Source of the DNA: Tubiluchus corallicola
Taxonomy: Eukaryota; Priapulida; Priapulimorpha; Priapulimorphida; Tubiluchidae
Direction: 5' to 3'
Assembly: GCA_030141605.1 (NCBI GenBank)
Contig: JAQGDQ010000677.1
Location: forward strand, 1-43,189
Length of the DNA stretch: 43,189 nucleotides
Shown here piece after piece: positions 17,926-27,500 of this stretch (the stretch's first letter is position 1; each line of letters starts with the position of its first letter). The position numbers and the translations under genes were made by a program. The notes below the pieces were generated by a model that ran no database searches, was not told the DNA's origin, and saw only the letters and a list, made by a program, of their open reading frames with translations.

Positions 17926-17937
17926 TGTTCTGAGTAG

Positions 17938-19086
17938 CTGATCGTGTTAAACTGCGCCAAGATAATTTATCAACACAGAAAAGGCATTTTTCGCCGCGTT
18001 TACGTCTTCGTGGTGCTGTTGTTCGCCATCATTAGTTACGTAACGTTAAATCGATCTGAGAACAAACGACAAACGTTTGATGATGACGGAAAACGGTCAA
18101 GCTCAATCCTCGCCACACCAGGTGACGTCACAAAAGATGAACCATTCCATCTGGAGATTGCCCTATTGACGATGAATAGACCTTGCTCATTGGAAAGACT
18201 GCTAAACGCGTTGGCCGCTGCAGAATATGACGGTGATATAGTGCAGTTAAAGATTTGTATTGATAGGAAAAAAGAAATATCCAAGGAAACTGTTGATATT
18301 GCTAAGTCATTCGACTGGCCTTATGGTAAAAAGGAAGTAGTAATTAATGACAGCAATAAAGGGGTTGATATGCAATGGTTTACTTGTTGGATACCTTCAA
18401 AAAAACCCGGACACTATGGCATTATGTTCGAAGATGACACAGCGCCATCTAGGTTCTATTACAGATGGATAAAAGCCGCCCTCCTCTTCTACAAGGATGA
18501 TCCGGAAGTGGGTGCTGTAACACTCACGACTGGATCCACTGTTGGAAGAACGGACAGAGGTCGTAATCAACTCAAAATGCCGTTGTGTCCAAAATGTAAT
18601 GACACAGTTTACCTAAATCCACTTGTAGGAGTATTTGGCTTGGCTCCCATGCCACACGTGTGGACGAAATTTCTCCAGTGGGCATTTGAGAAATTGGAGG
18701 ACTCCTCATTTCGCCCGTACATTCGACGTGAAAAGTATCTGTTCCTCAACAAGTACATTAAATTATTTGCAAGGCGGTCGCTGACAATTGCCAGTGAGAC
18801 ATTCACGGGTTATTACTTTAACGAAAATCACATGTATACACTTTATACACTTTATGTATGTACGTAATGTAATAACATTAGAGGTAAAAACAAAACATTA
18901 ATTAGTAACTTTTGTAACGAAACATTAATTAGTAACTTTTGTGAACCGGGAATTCATTACAGTAAATCAAGTAAAAAAAGTGCCATGTGTGGAGGTAAAC
19001 TGCTTGATACGTGGAATGATGCTTACACAGTGTTTCCAGAAAAGCCTAAAAAACTCAACTGGGATGCAGAGATAATAAATGAGTAA
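17938..19086 (+). CDS. Golgi-type glycosyltransferase-like gene, disrupted or split
   Basis: The frame encodes a short basic cytoplasmic tail, a membrane anchor (VYVFVVLLFAIISYV, residues 20-34 counted from 17944), a polar stem, and a GT-A-like catalytic region with EIALLTMNRPCSLERLL, the candidate DXD-type metal motif MFEDDTAPS (EDD 163-165) and GVFGLAPMPHVWTKFL. This is the layout of type II Golgi glycosyltransferases of the GT2-like group; donor and acceptor are unknown. No ATG precedes the anchor (17944 is GTG), but a good acceptor ending at 17937 (TTTTATTTTAACTGTTCTGAGTAG) could join an upstream exon. A single in-frame TAA at 18865 interrupts the frame. Conserved-looking C-terminal sequence (SNFCEPGIHYSKS, LLDTWNDAY) continues in the same frame to a stop at 19084, giving 380 codons. 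Either a short phase-2 intron (18834-18905 or 18834-18932) or a pseudogene explains this. Confidence 0.7.
18893..18943 (+). repeat. 27-bp direct duplication within the glycosyltransferase frame
   Basis: AAACATTAATTAGTAACTTT occurs at about 18894 and again at about 18921, a shift of 27 bases that keeps the frame (TLISNFC twice). It also doubles a possible ATTAG splice acceptor. Confidence 0.8.
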
Positions 19087-19181
19087 AGTACTAAAATCAT
19101 TAAGTAGCAGCTTTTCGTTTAAGCCCGTACTTTCATGCGTGAGATATAAACAAATTAAGATTTTTACATCATAAATTTATT
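19087..19181. other. 3' flank of glycosyltransferase-like gene
   Basis: This is AT-rich sequence in which ATAAATTTATTTTAA is the only polyadenylation-like word. No other feature is seen. Confidence 0.35.
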
Positions 19182-19567
19182 TTAACCCTTTCATACCCAT
19201 TGTATCCCGTGGGATGCAAGAATATTTTCTGCATTTAAAATTAATAAAATTTTAAAACTGACAGTTATTTGATCTGTTTGATTTAAGCTAATAACAATAG
19301 ACTAAAAATGGTGATAAAATGGCAAACTAGAAAATCTACATAACACAAAAAACTGCGCAAGGTACAGTACTTTAGAGACGACTTTGTACAGATCAGCATA
19401 GCATGCATACTAAATGTCTTAAATACTTTAAAAAATTATCAGCAGTTGCAAAATGAAGCACATTTTTTGCTTTTGTTGTGTTTTTAAAAAAGTCGCACTT
19501 TGTTTTTTTGCACATGACAAAGAATGTTGTGTATCCCACAGGATACATTGGGAACAAACGGTTGTAA
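19182..19567. mobile_element. piggyBac-type MITE
   Basis: TTAA at 19182 is followed by CCCTTTCATACCCATTGTAT and CCCGTGGGAT. The right end at 19531-19565, read on the other strand, gives CCGTTTGTTCCCAATGTATC and CTGTGGGATAC, an imperfect terminal inverted repeat of about 30 bases. The right-hand TTAA appears mutated. It shares its palindrome with 10101-10114. Confidence 0.6.
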
Positions 19568-19774
19568 TTCACTTTCATAATACTAGACAGGAATGCAATG
19601 AAATATTAAAAAGTTTTTTAACACAGGAGGAGTTCGTAATAGTGTAGCAAAACATGCCAGTTGGGACTTGAACTGATTAGATTAGTTTTTTGACATTACC
19701 GTTTCCTTAAAAAGCAGTATAATTTACAGTTTACTCAGTAAACTGAATTAAAGAATTTTAAATTTTATTCTTCA
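19568..19774. other. Short spacer
   Basis: Unremarkable AT-rich sequence between the MITE and the SINE. Confidence 0.4.
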
Positions 19775-20027
19775 GACCAGACGGTTTAGTCTAGTGGTAA
19801 TCCGTCTGCTTTCCGTCTGGGAGGTCGTGAGTTCGAACCAGCGGCCGGGTCATACCAAAGACTTTAAAAATGGTACCTGCTGTTGCCCTGCCTGACGCGT
19901 GGTATTTAGGGTAAAAGTGGGGTAATAATAGCCTCTGTTATGTAGTTGTAGGTTGTTTTTTACAGTCCCGATAATAGCTCTTTGAGCTAATGTTAATTGT
20001 TGACCCAAAAGCCGACTTTAAATAAAG

Positions 20028-20126
<99 letters not shown>

Positions 20127-20127
20127 G
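19775..20127 (+). mobile_element. tRNA-derived SINE with (ATT)n tail
   Basis: The head has RNA polymerase III promoter boxes: A box TAGTCTAGTGGT (19787-19798) and B box GAGTTCGAACC (19829-19839). The tRNA cloverleaf is degenerate, so it is not a functional tRNA gene. A unique body with CCAAAGACTTTAAAAATGGT follows, and the element ends in AAATAAAG plus a pure (ATT)n tail (20029-20127). Similar heads and bodies occur in many marine invertebrate SINEs. Confidence 0.88.
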
Positions 20128-20939
20128 TATTTATGATTGCTTGAATTTGAAATTGGATTTAAGACTTCATAGTACTTTATACGACACGCCAGTTTTTTCA
20201 ATTTGTCCTAAAGACCGCAAAAGCAAGGTAATACGTCAGTAATAACTGCGTGACGTAATGTCAGAAATGACGTAATCTTAGGAAACCAGATAACGCAAAA
20301 ATAGTGTTTGCTACGTGAAAACACTTTCTGGTATCGATAAACCATACATTTCGACAGGAAAATAGTGCAACTAATTCATTTCATTTAATTAGTGTTGTGC
20401 ACTTAAGGAATTACACATAAACTATGTTATTAGTTATACGAAATTTAAATATTAAAGCACTTTTCTGGCTCACCTGACAAAATGCGCCTTTTACGTGCAA
20501 AGTAGAAAAACAATGTGAACTTGTTTATCGCTAAAAGCCTTAGGTGGCTTAGTGCTTGGCACTTGTGAAAGAGTTGAGATGAATTAGCTCTAATAACAGA
20601 ATGTCATAACAAGATTGCTTTCACCTGAAAAGGATGCATTCAAAAAGATTTTAACTGCATACGTTCAATTTTCCAGATAATATTGACGATTACGGCAAGT
20701 TCAAACTTGGAGACTCAGAACCTGATGTGTAAGACGGCAAGATGAGAACACAGGGACTGCGCCTTTGCCTAAACTTGATATGGTGAGCTGTGAAAAGAGG
20801 AAGTGTCACATAAACTTGACCAGTGGTCAAGGATTGATCTGTGATGCTGTGAAGACAGAATCTTGTCAGTCTGTTACATGTACTGCAGTCACAAACAAGC
20901 TCACGCTCTAACAAGTGCACTTTTGTCCTGGAACGACCA
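20128..20939 (+). other. Upstream region of the GPCR gene
   Basis: No gene is seen. Three CRE/ATF-like sites cluster at 20232-20276. The 5' UTR and promoter of the GPCR are expected here, but I cannot place the transcription start. Confidence 0.5.
20232..20276 (+). promoter_or_regulatory. Cluster of three CRE/ATF-like motifs
   Basis: TACGTCAG (20232-20239), TGACGTAAT (20251-20259) and TGACGTAAT (20268-20276) lie within 45 bases, about 670 bases upstream of the GPCR start codon. The two identical sites are 17 bases apart. A regulatory role is inferred. Confidence 0.35.
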
Positions 20940-23038
20940 ATGAGAATGGAGCAAACTAATAATGACAACAATTCATTAACAAACATTTCTCGGGATTTAA
21001 GCGCATTTGTACCGACGGACAATCGGTTCGTCATAATAGGTTCTGTAACGTTCTTCAACCTCTTGGCGCTCATGATAGAACTGACCAATCTGCTGGTCAT
21101 CATCGCCATCTATAAACATCCGAACTTGCAGACGTGCACCAACATGTTGGTGGCAAACCTGGCTGTTGCCGACCTGCTTACGGGAACCATCCTACATTAT
21201 GTGCAGACAATCTCCTTCTTGGCCAATCACCTGCTGACCAAATTCATGTGTTTGTTCCAGTACGTCATACTTGTGACAGTGGGGACCGTATCACAGATGA
21301 CGTTGCTTGTCGTTACAATCGACAGATTCATTGCCATCGTTTACCCTTTACACTATCCATCAATCATCAAACCCAAAGTGACTAGAATAGTGATTGTCCT
21401 GATATGGTGTTACTCAATATGTCTGTCAAGCTTTCAGTACCACAACAATCGGTGGTTTCCGGAAAGCGGTTGCCGTTACGAGTTTGTCGTCAATGACAAG
21501 GTTATTCAAATGCTGAGCGGTCATCTTATCATCAACGTAGCGGTCATGATAATGTTATACAGCAAGGTACTGCTAATAGCGAGAAGACATACCAGAAGAA
21601 TGCGAAGCGACAAGGATTACAGACATCATCTGAAAGCTGCCAAGGTAATAGAAACCTTTTATACAGGTACCTCTGAGTCTCTGACTATGTTATACTGTTA
21701 GCACGATTTATAAGTCAAAATTTCGTAAGATGCAATAATCACGCCAATCACAACAAACATTACAATCACTTTGTCTGCAAGGAATAATCAAGTCTTACAA
21801 TGAATGGCAAGTAGATGTGGAGGAAGAGAGACAGTTATGAATGTGGCAACGGCAACTACGATTACACAGCTTGTAATATCCAAAAGCTCTTAGTAATGTT
21901 AGATGACTCTTTAAAGGTCAAAGGTCAACTGTCCAAACATTGGCCACTCTATCCTTCATCTGACTTTAACACTATGATGGAATTACACTTACAATTTGCT
22001 TAGCAAGCAGATCAAAGAAATGACAAGCTGAAAAAGGTAATTAGAGCAGAGTGAATGGATATATTAAAGGAACAGTGCAGTAGAAATAAGACAAATATGA
22101 CAAAACGATCGTGGACTTCTGCATTATGATGTCCTAATGACATAAGAATCATATACAATTATACTTTCAAGCCATTATTCGAATTCTCCTGCCATAAAAC
22201 TTAAAACTGATCCCATTTAAGGACCCTCCATGATGTAATATCGGTATACTTATGGAGTTTGTTGGTGCTCTGTTTTTCGGAACACCTTATAGCAGTTCAT
22301 CTGATGTAGAAAAGACGTGTCCTTCGCATGTGCCTGCAGGGCAAAACTTGGAAACCAGAACTGTAGTAGTAAATACCGATGATAAGTTCAAAACTGCTAA
22401 AAATATGAAATAGCATGACCAGAGACTAAATTTAAAAAGGGTTATGAATCTCTTGAACTGTACTGATTAAAGAATTTTTTTCAACTTTTGCATGTGAACA
22501 TTAACTAGTGCTAGTGAATTAAGTTTTCACTATCTCAATAAATTCTTACAATTTAACGTTACAAGATAATTTACAATTCTTTACTACAAAATACCGTAAC
22601 GAGACAATTGAAAATACTTCAGTTTACATTTGAACCCACATCCAGCCGAAACACATCTTGCATCGCTATTGATATTATAAATTTTTGCATTTTCTGCAGG
22701 TGATGTTCATTGTTATCGGAACGTTCATCGCATGTTGGTCACCGTACACCATATTTAGCATACTGGTTTTAGGAACACCGTGGACACCATGGTATGGTTC
22801 ATTACGAAGAATTGCCTACATGTTGGTATTCAGTAATTCACTCTGCAATCCAATCATATATGCTTGGAAGTACCGTGAATTTCGGAGAGCCTTCAAGCGC
22901 CTACTGGCCTGTAACTTCGCAAAAGTGACACCAGAGGGCGACACCGGGCAGAGTGTGACGTCACAAGAAGGCAGTAAAGCAACAACAGATACAAACGTGA
23001 GAGACATAGAGTTTAAAATAACCCCTGCAAATATATGA
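20940..23038 (+). CDS. Class A (rhodopsin-family) G protein-coupled receptor, 2 exons
   Basis: Exons 20940-21644 and 22700-23038 join at phase 0 (AAG|GTAATA, TTTCTGCAG|GTG) to give 347 residues, a usual length. The extracellular N-terminus has two glycosylation sites (NNS, NIS). Seven membrane segments carry class A landmarks: N50 (TM1), D78 in LAVADLL (TM2), C104 paired with C178, D128-R129-F130 for DRY, W156 (TM4), CWSP at 247-250 (TM6) and NPIIY at 285-289 (TM7), then helix 8 with C306 for palmitoylation. TM5 lacks the usual proline. The missing TM5 proline and the NPIIYAWKYREFRRAFKRLL end recall the melanocortin/cannabinoid/adenosine side of class A, but the ligand cannot be named. An ATG two codons later is an equally possible start. 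The product acts in the plasma membrane through G proteins. Confidence 0.93.
21645..22699 (+). other. GPCR intron
   Basis: This 1055-base phase-0 intron separates the third intracellular loop from TM6. It is AT-rich and contains no recognised element. Confidence 0.85.
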
Positions 23039-23211
23039 ATGTTAACTGCAAACTTTGCATTGTAAAATACATAAATTGTGACACAGAACGTAACATGCAA
23101 AGTCTGTCTTACTAATCTTAAGTGTCAATGTCATTTTTATTTTGATACTGAATGAGAATGATATGATTGTGTACCTAGTCCTCCCACTAGACAGCTAAAG
23201 CTTACAGTCAC
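23039..23211 (+). other. GPCR 3' flank
   Basis: The expected 3' UTR lies here. No canonical AATAAA is evident; ATACATAAATTG at about 23068 is a weak candidate. Confidence 0.4.
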
Positions 23212-23585
23212 TAGGGGTCAGCATCAAACATTCTAATTCGATTCGAATGAGTTTTTTAACTACAAATTCGATTTGAACCTGAAATTATAGATTCGGCTGA
23301 AATTACGTCTGAAATTAACACTCCAGCCACACACGTTCTTTATCATTAAAATGTTTGAAACATCACGCAATCAGCTCAATTTAGCTGCAGTTTCTGTGCA
23401 AAATTTTTAACAAACTAATTGCGGTTTTACTGCAGAACAAAATTAAGTAACATTCATGATCTTCGTAAGATCACTTTTTACTACTGAATCGAAAACTTGT
23501 TCGGAATTCTTTCAAACTCAATACGAATTCGATTCAGATTCGATTTGATTTGAATTCGCTTTCTGGCAGAGAATGTTCACTCCTA
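23212..23585. mobile_element. hAT-type MITE, copy 2
   Basis: It starts TAGGGGTCAGCATC and ends GAATGTTCACTCCTA, with inverted ends like the copies at 6586 and 27574 and the same TTCGA-rich interior. The flanking 8-mers (ACAGTCAC and GTATGTAC) no longer match well, so this is the most decayed copy or its edges have changed. Confidence 0.75.
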
Positions 23586-23634
23586 GTATGTACACTACAT
23601 GCATTTTGGGCAAAACTATTACATAATTTATAAT

Positions 23635-23930
23635 TCGTGCAGTTCCACCACGACCCGCCACTGTAATAGACAAGAAATATTCGTGCAGTTCCGCCACGAC
23701 CCGCCACTGTAATAGACAAGAAATATTCGTGCAGTTCCGCCACGACCCGCCACTGTAATAGACAAGAAATATTCGTGCAGTTCCACCACGACCCGCCATT
23801 GTGATAGACAAGAAATATTCATGCAGTTCCGCCACGACCCGCCACTGTAACAGACAAGAAATATTCGTGCAGTTCCGCCACGACCCGCCACTGTAATAGA
23901 CAAGAAATATTCGTGCAGTTCCGCAGACTG
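23635..23930. repeat. 46-bp minisatellite, about 6 units
   Basis: The unit CGTGCAGTTCCGCCACGACC plus CGCCACTGTAATAGACAAGAAATATT is repeated with a few substitutions. On the minus strand each unit reads TTTCTTGTCTATTACAG|TGG, a good 3' splice-site-like string. Minus-strand open frames here (for example 23518-24030) are translations of the repeat. Confidence 0.95.
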
Positions 23931-24445
23931 CAAACATACAGCCATCATCTAATACGAAGCCTTTTAATGTAAATAGCAGGACTGGTTCTTGTGGTACGTA
24001 TGGACTGATACAATAGCTAAATATGAGCAATAATCATCCATGATGAGGCTTCAATGAATCGACGAAAGTATCCTAGTCAGGTTGTGAGTAGGCAGCATTC
24101 CTGGCAGTCACACATGCTTTTACTAACCAGACCCTGCAATGCATCACTGTCTTAATCAAACACACAGCCCAGCTATCTCTTTAAAAGGGATCATTTGACA
24201 GACCGTCTAATACTACGTCACCCTTGGCATTTACCAGTAATGTAAAGAAATAAAAGGTTATTAAGATAGCTGGCTTAGGTAAACAATTATGAAGTATTTG
24301 TCTGTTTGATTTCCTAACTTAAATAAAAGAACAGGTGCCAAAGGTATAAACCCACGTAAAGAGTTGACATTTTCATTGCCGAAAGTTTGACGCATTTCTA
24401 AAGTTTCTTTTCGTTAATGATTTGATCAACTACATTAACACTAAA
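23931..24445 (+). other. Upstream region of the CUB-Ig-CUB gene
   Basis: No gene is seen. AACTTAAATAAAAG at about 24317 is TATA-like, about 120 bases before the start codon, but this is weak. Confidence 0.4.
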
Positions 24446-24524
24446 ATGTGCTCATACATGAAGGTTTCTGCACTTTTTTCTGCTTTATTGATTACCTCAG
24501 CGATTACTCAGTCAGATGTTTTTG
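24446..24524 (+). CDS. CUB gene exon 1 (signal peptide)
   Basis: ATG at 24446 opens 26 codons of a classic signal peptide (MKVSALFSALLITSAITQSD) and ends in phase 1 at the donor GTAAGA. The phase matches the acceptor at 29051 and also a nearer acceptor at 24611, so its partner is not certain. Confidence 0.65.
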
Positions 24525-27500
24525 GTAAGATGAACAATTATTATATTGTAACGTGTTTTTAACGTAACAAAGTAGAGCTACTTTCATCTGTCAAACTTTT
24601 TTTGTTACAGACAACGAATTTTTGTTTACTACTTGTGCCAATAAAACTAATAAATATTTCGAAGATTTCGAATCAATTTTTGACTTTATTATAACCATAG
24701 TCATCACTATCATCATCATATTCTTCACCCTCTTTATCATCATCAGCATCATCAGCATTATCATCGTGATCATTATCATCATCGTTATCATTATCATCAT
24801 TATTATCAACATCGCCACCGTAATCACCATCATAATCGGCATCATCATCATCATCATCATCGGCATCGTTATCATCATCATCACCATCACCATAATCGTC
24901 GTCGTCGTCGTTGTCGTCAGCCTAGCTACTGCTGCTGTCATCGTTATCATTTTATATGTTGCATGGATACCTTGCACATATTCAGAGCTCGTATTCATGC
25001 GTGTTACTAATAAAAAATTTACAAATATGTTGCAACAACATCTTATTTAACCTTTAGCCGACCAACGAGTTTTTATATTACAATAAAGACCAAGCGGGGT
25101 AAAAAATTACTCCATGAAAGTTTTGCTTAATATGTGTTCTAACTGGACAGAATGACCAACTGGTAGTTGAGGTTCTCCTATTAGTACAAAACCAAGTTTT
25201 GTGGCAAGTTGGTATGGTGATATGAGGGCACCAAGGATAAAAAGGATAAAAAGAGGCCATCCACCATTGCGCTATATTATTTATGCTTGGTTTTTTTCAA
25301 GTCTTGTGAAAATCTTTATATTAGCCTAATATTGTTCACTGTTTAATTCTAAGACGTCCACTTCGTCTTCACTTGCTGGCTCTTCTAAAATTTTATCTTC
25401 ATCAGCATCAAGCTTAGTCACATTTGCTAAAGTTCCCGCCATATTTGAAATTCAGTTGGACTTGGAAATTTCAGAATTTATCACTAAATTACTAAATTAC
25501 TAAACCCGTTGTCAAACTTTAATATGAAATTTTCTCAGCAGATTGTTAGAAACAACACTTTGCAGAAGTCAAGGCTGAATTGGAGGTTTGCAGCACTTCC
25601 CAGTTTTAAAAGTAAACACGTGGTGCTGCTAGAAAGAAAAATACTGCAAAGTAATTCCAAAATTTTGCTAAATAAAAGACCGGGGGGTAAACTAATGAGT
25701 TAAGTCACATCAGGGGTATCTGGCACTCGTGCTTTGTAAAAAAAACATGAATAATACTTTTCAACAAAATCAATTGTTTATACAATAGTTCAATGAAGGT
25801 TAAGATAACTGTGAAAGTCATTTTTGAAGTTGTTGTTCAGTCACTTTGTTATGATTGAGTTTAGACAGAGAAGTATGGACAAGAATATAAAATCTATAAT
25901 AAATATTTGCACTGCACACAACAGAAAAGTGTTTATTGAACTACAGAAAACATGAGTAGCAAAACTGCTGCACTGAACATTGAGCAAAAACTAGAAAGCA
26001 AAAAACAGTCAGTAAAACCTGTTTCACAGCCAGTATACAGGTATAGAACTTGACCTATGCAGAGTTGTACAGGCTTCACAACAACCAGTAATTTTAGATA
26101 GGGAGAGGACCAGTGTGTATGTATTCACTGGACCATACAATTATACTGAAGGTAAGTCAACTGGTAGAATGTAACAAGATTAGCACATAGATGGCAGCAC
26201 CTAACTACAAAGTACAATTCCAACTTCCACAATAACTGTTGTACAATCCAGATTATTACTCAAATTTCATGAGTGACAAACAAATTGTTTATTGACAATT
26301 TTAACAACAATCAGCTACTTTACTGTCTGCTCTACAACCGTCTGAGTATGATAACAAAGCCAACAAATTTCCAGTCGATTCCAGTAATATCTAAAACAAT
26401 TTCAGACTTGTCTACGTGTAAATCAATGTCTGAAATTTTCGAGTGAATTTCAACTTAGTCCAATTGAATTTCAAATTTATTTCGAATTCAGGATTAAGTC
26501 TCACAGATCAAAGTGGCATAGTCCTACCCAACATCAAAAACGTACATGCTCACGCACAAATATGTACATATTATATTGTTACTTAGTAGCTCTGAATATA
26601 TTAAAGTATCTGGAAATAGCTCCCAGGTATTTAATCCATTATGCTCTATGCTGATTCCTGAGATGGATACGCCCTTGTCCGTCAGCCCACTAAACCGACG
26701 ACGCCATTCCATAGCGACGGTTTCACACCTGCTTTTCAAAGGTACTATGCAATGGCTTCGTACTGACGTTTAGCCCCAGTACGCTCATGTATATATAGTG
26801 GAAAAAATCGTCCCTTATATCCGATGTCCCTTATAGCCCAAGTTGAGTCAGACCGAGAGTGTATCTAGACCTGTACTTTTCTGTACTTTTACCCATATTT
26901 TTATGGATTATTGCTACACATTCAGTGCAAACGGTATGTAGGAAGCTCCTTCAGTGATGTGAGATGTATGTGACCGCGGAAACCGAGCTGTTCGTAGGCC
27001 GAGTTTGCGGGAAATTGAGGTTAAAAATTGATCAATTTCGCTTTGATCATAGGCTCCCTTATATGCGAGGTAATTTATATGCTTCGGTCCCTTATAACCG
27101 AAAGTCCCTTATATACGAAGATTTTTACATAGGAAAAACGTTACGAAAAATCGGCACCAGTATTTGTGGTCCCTTATAAGCGAGTACCATATACCCGAGG
27201 TTGACTGTAATGCCATTTACTACAGCTGTTACGAAACCAACAATCTTCACGTCGTCACCATAGCAACTACTGTCAAATATCACCATGGCAACTAATTTCT
27301 GTAAATAACGTTTTACATTACGTACTAGTCATGTATCGCAACCTAGAACTGACAACAATAGGAGTGGCATTATTGCTGGGACTAACCTATATGGGTCACT
27401 TTAGCCAAAATAAGTACCCCAATTATGCTGGCTGAGTAGCTGATTTTATGAAAAGGTGACAAGCATTATTTCTTTGTATAAACAGGAAACATTCAAGCTG

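Noticed and set aside
19775-19850. Functional tRNA gene
   Set aside because: A and B boxes are present, but the acceptor and anticodon stems do not pair properly and an unrelated body and (ATT)n tail follow, so it is a SINE head.
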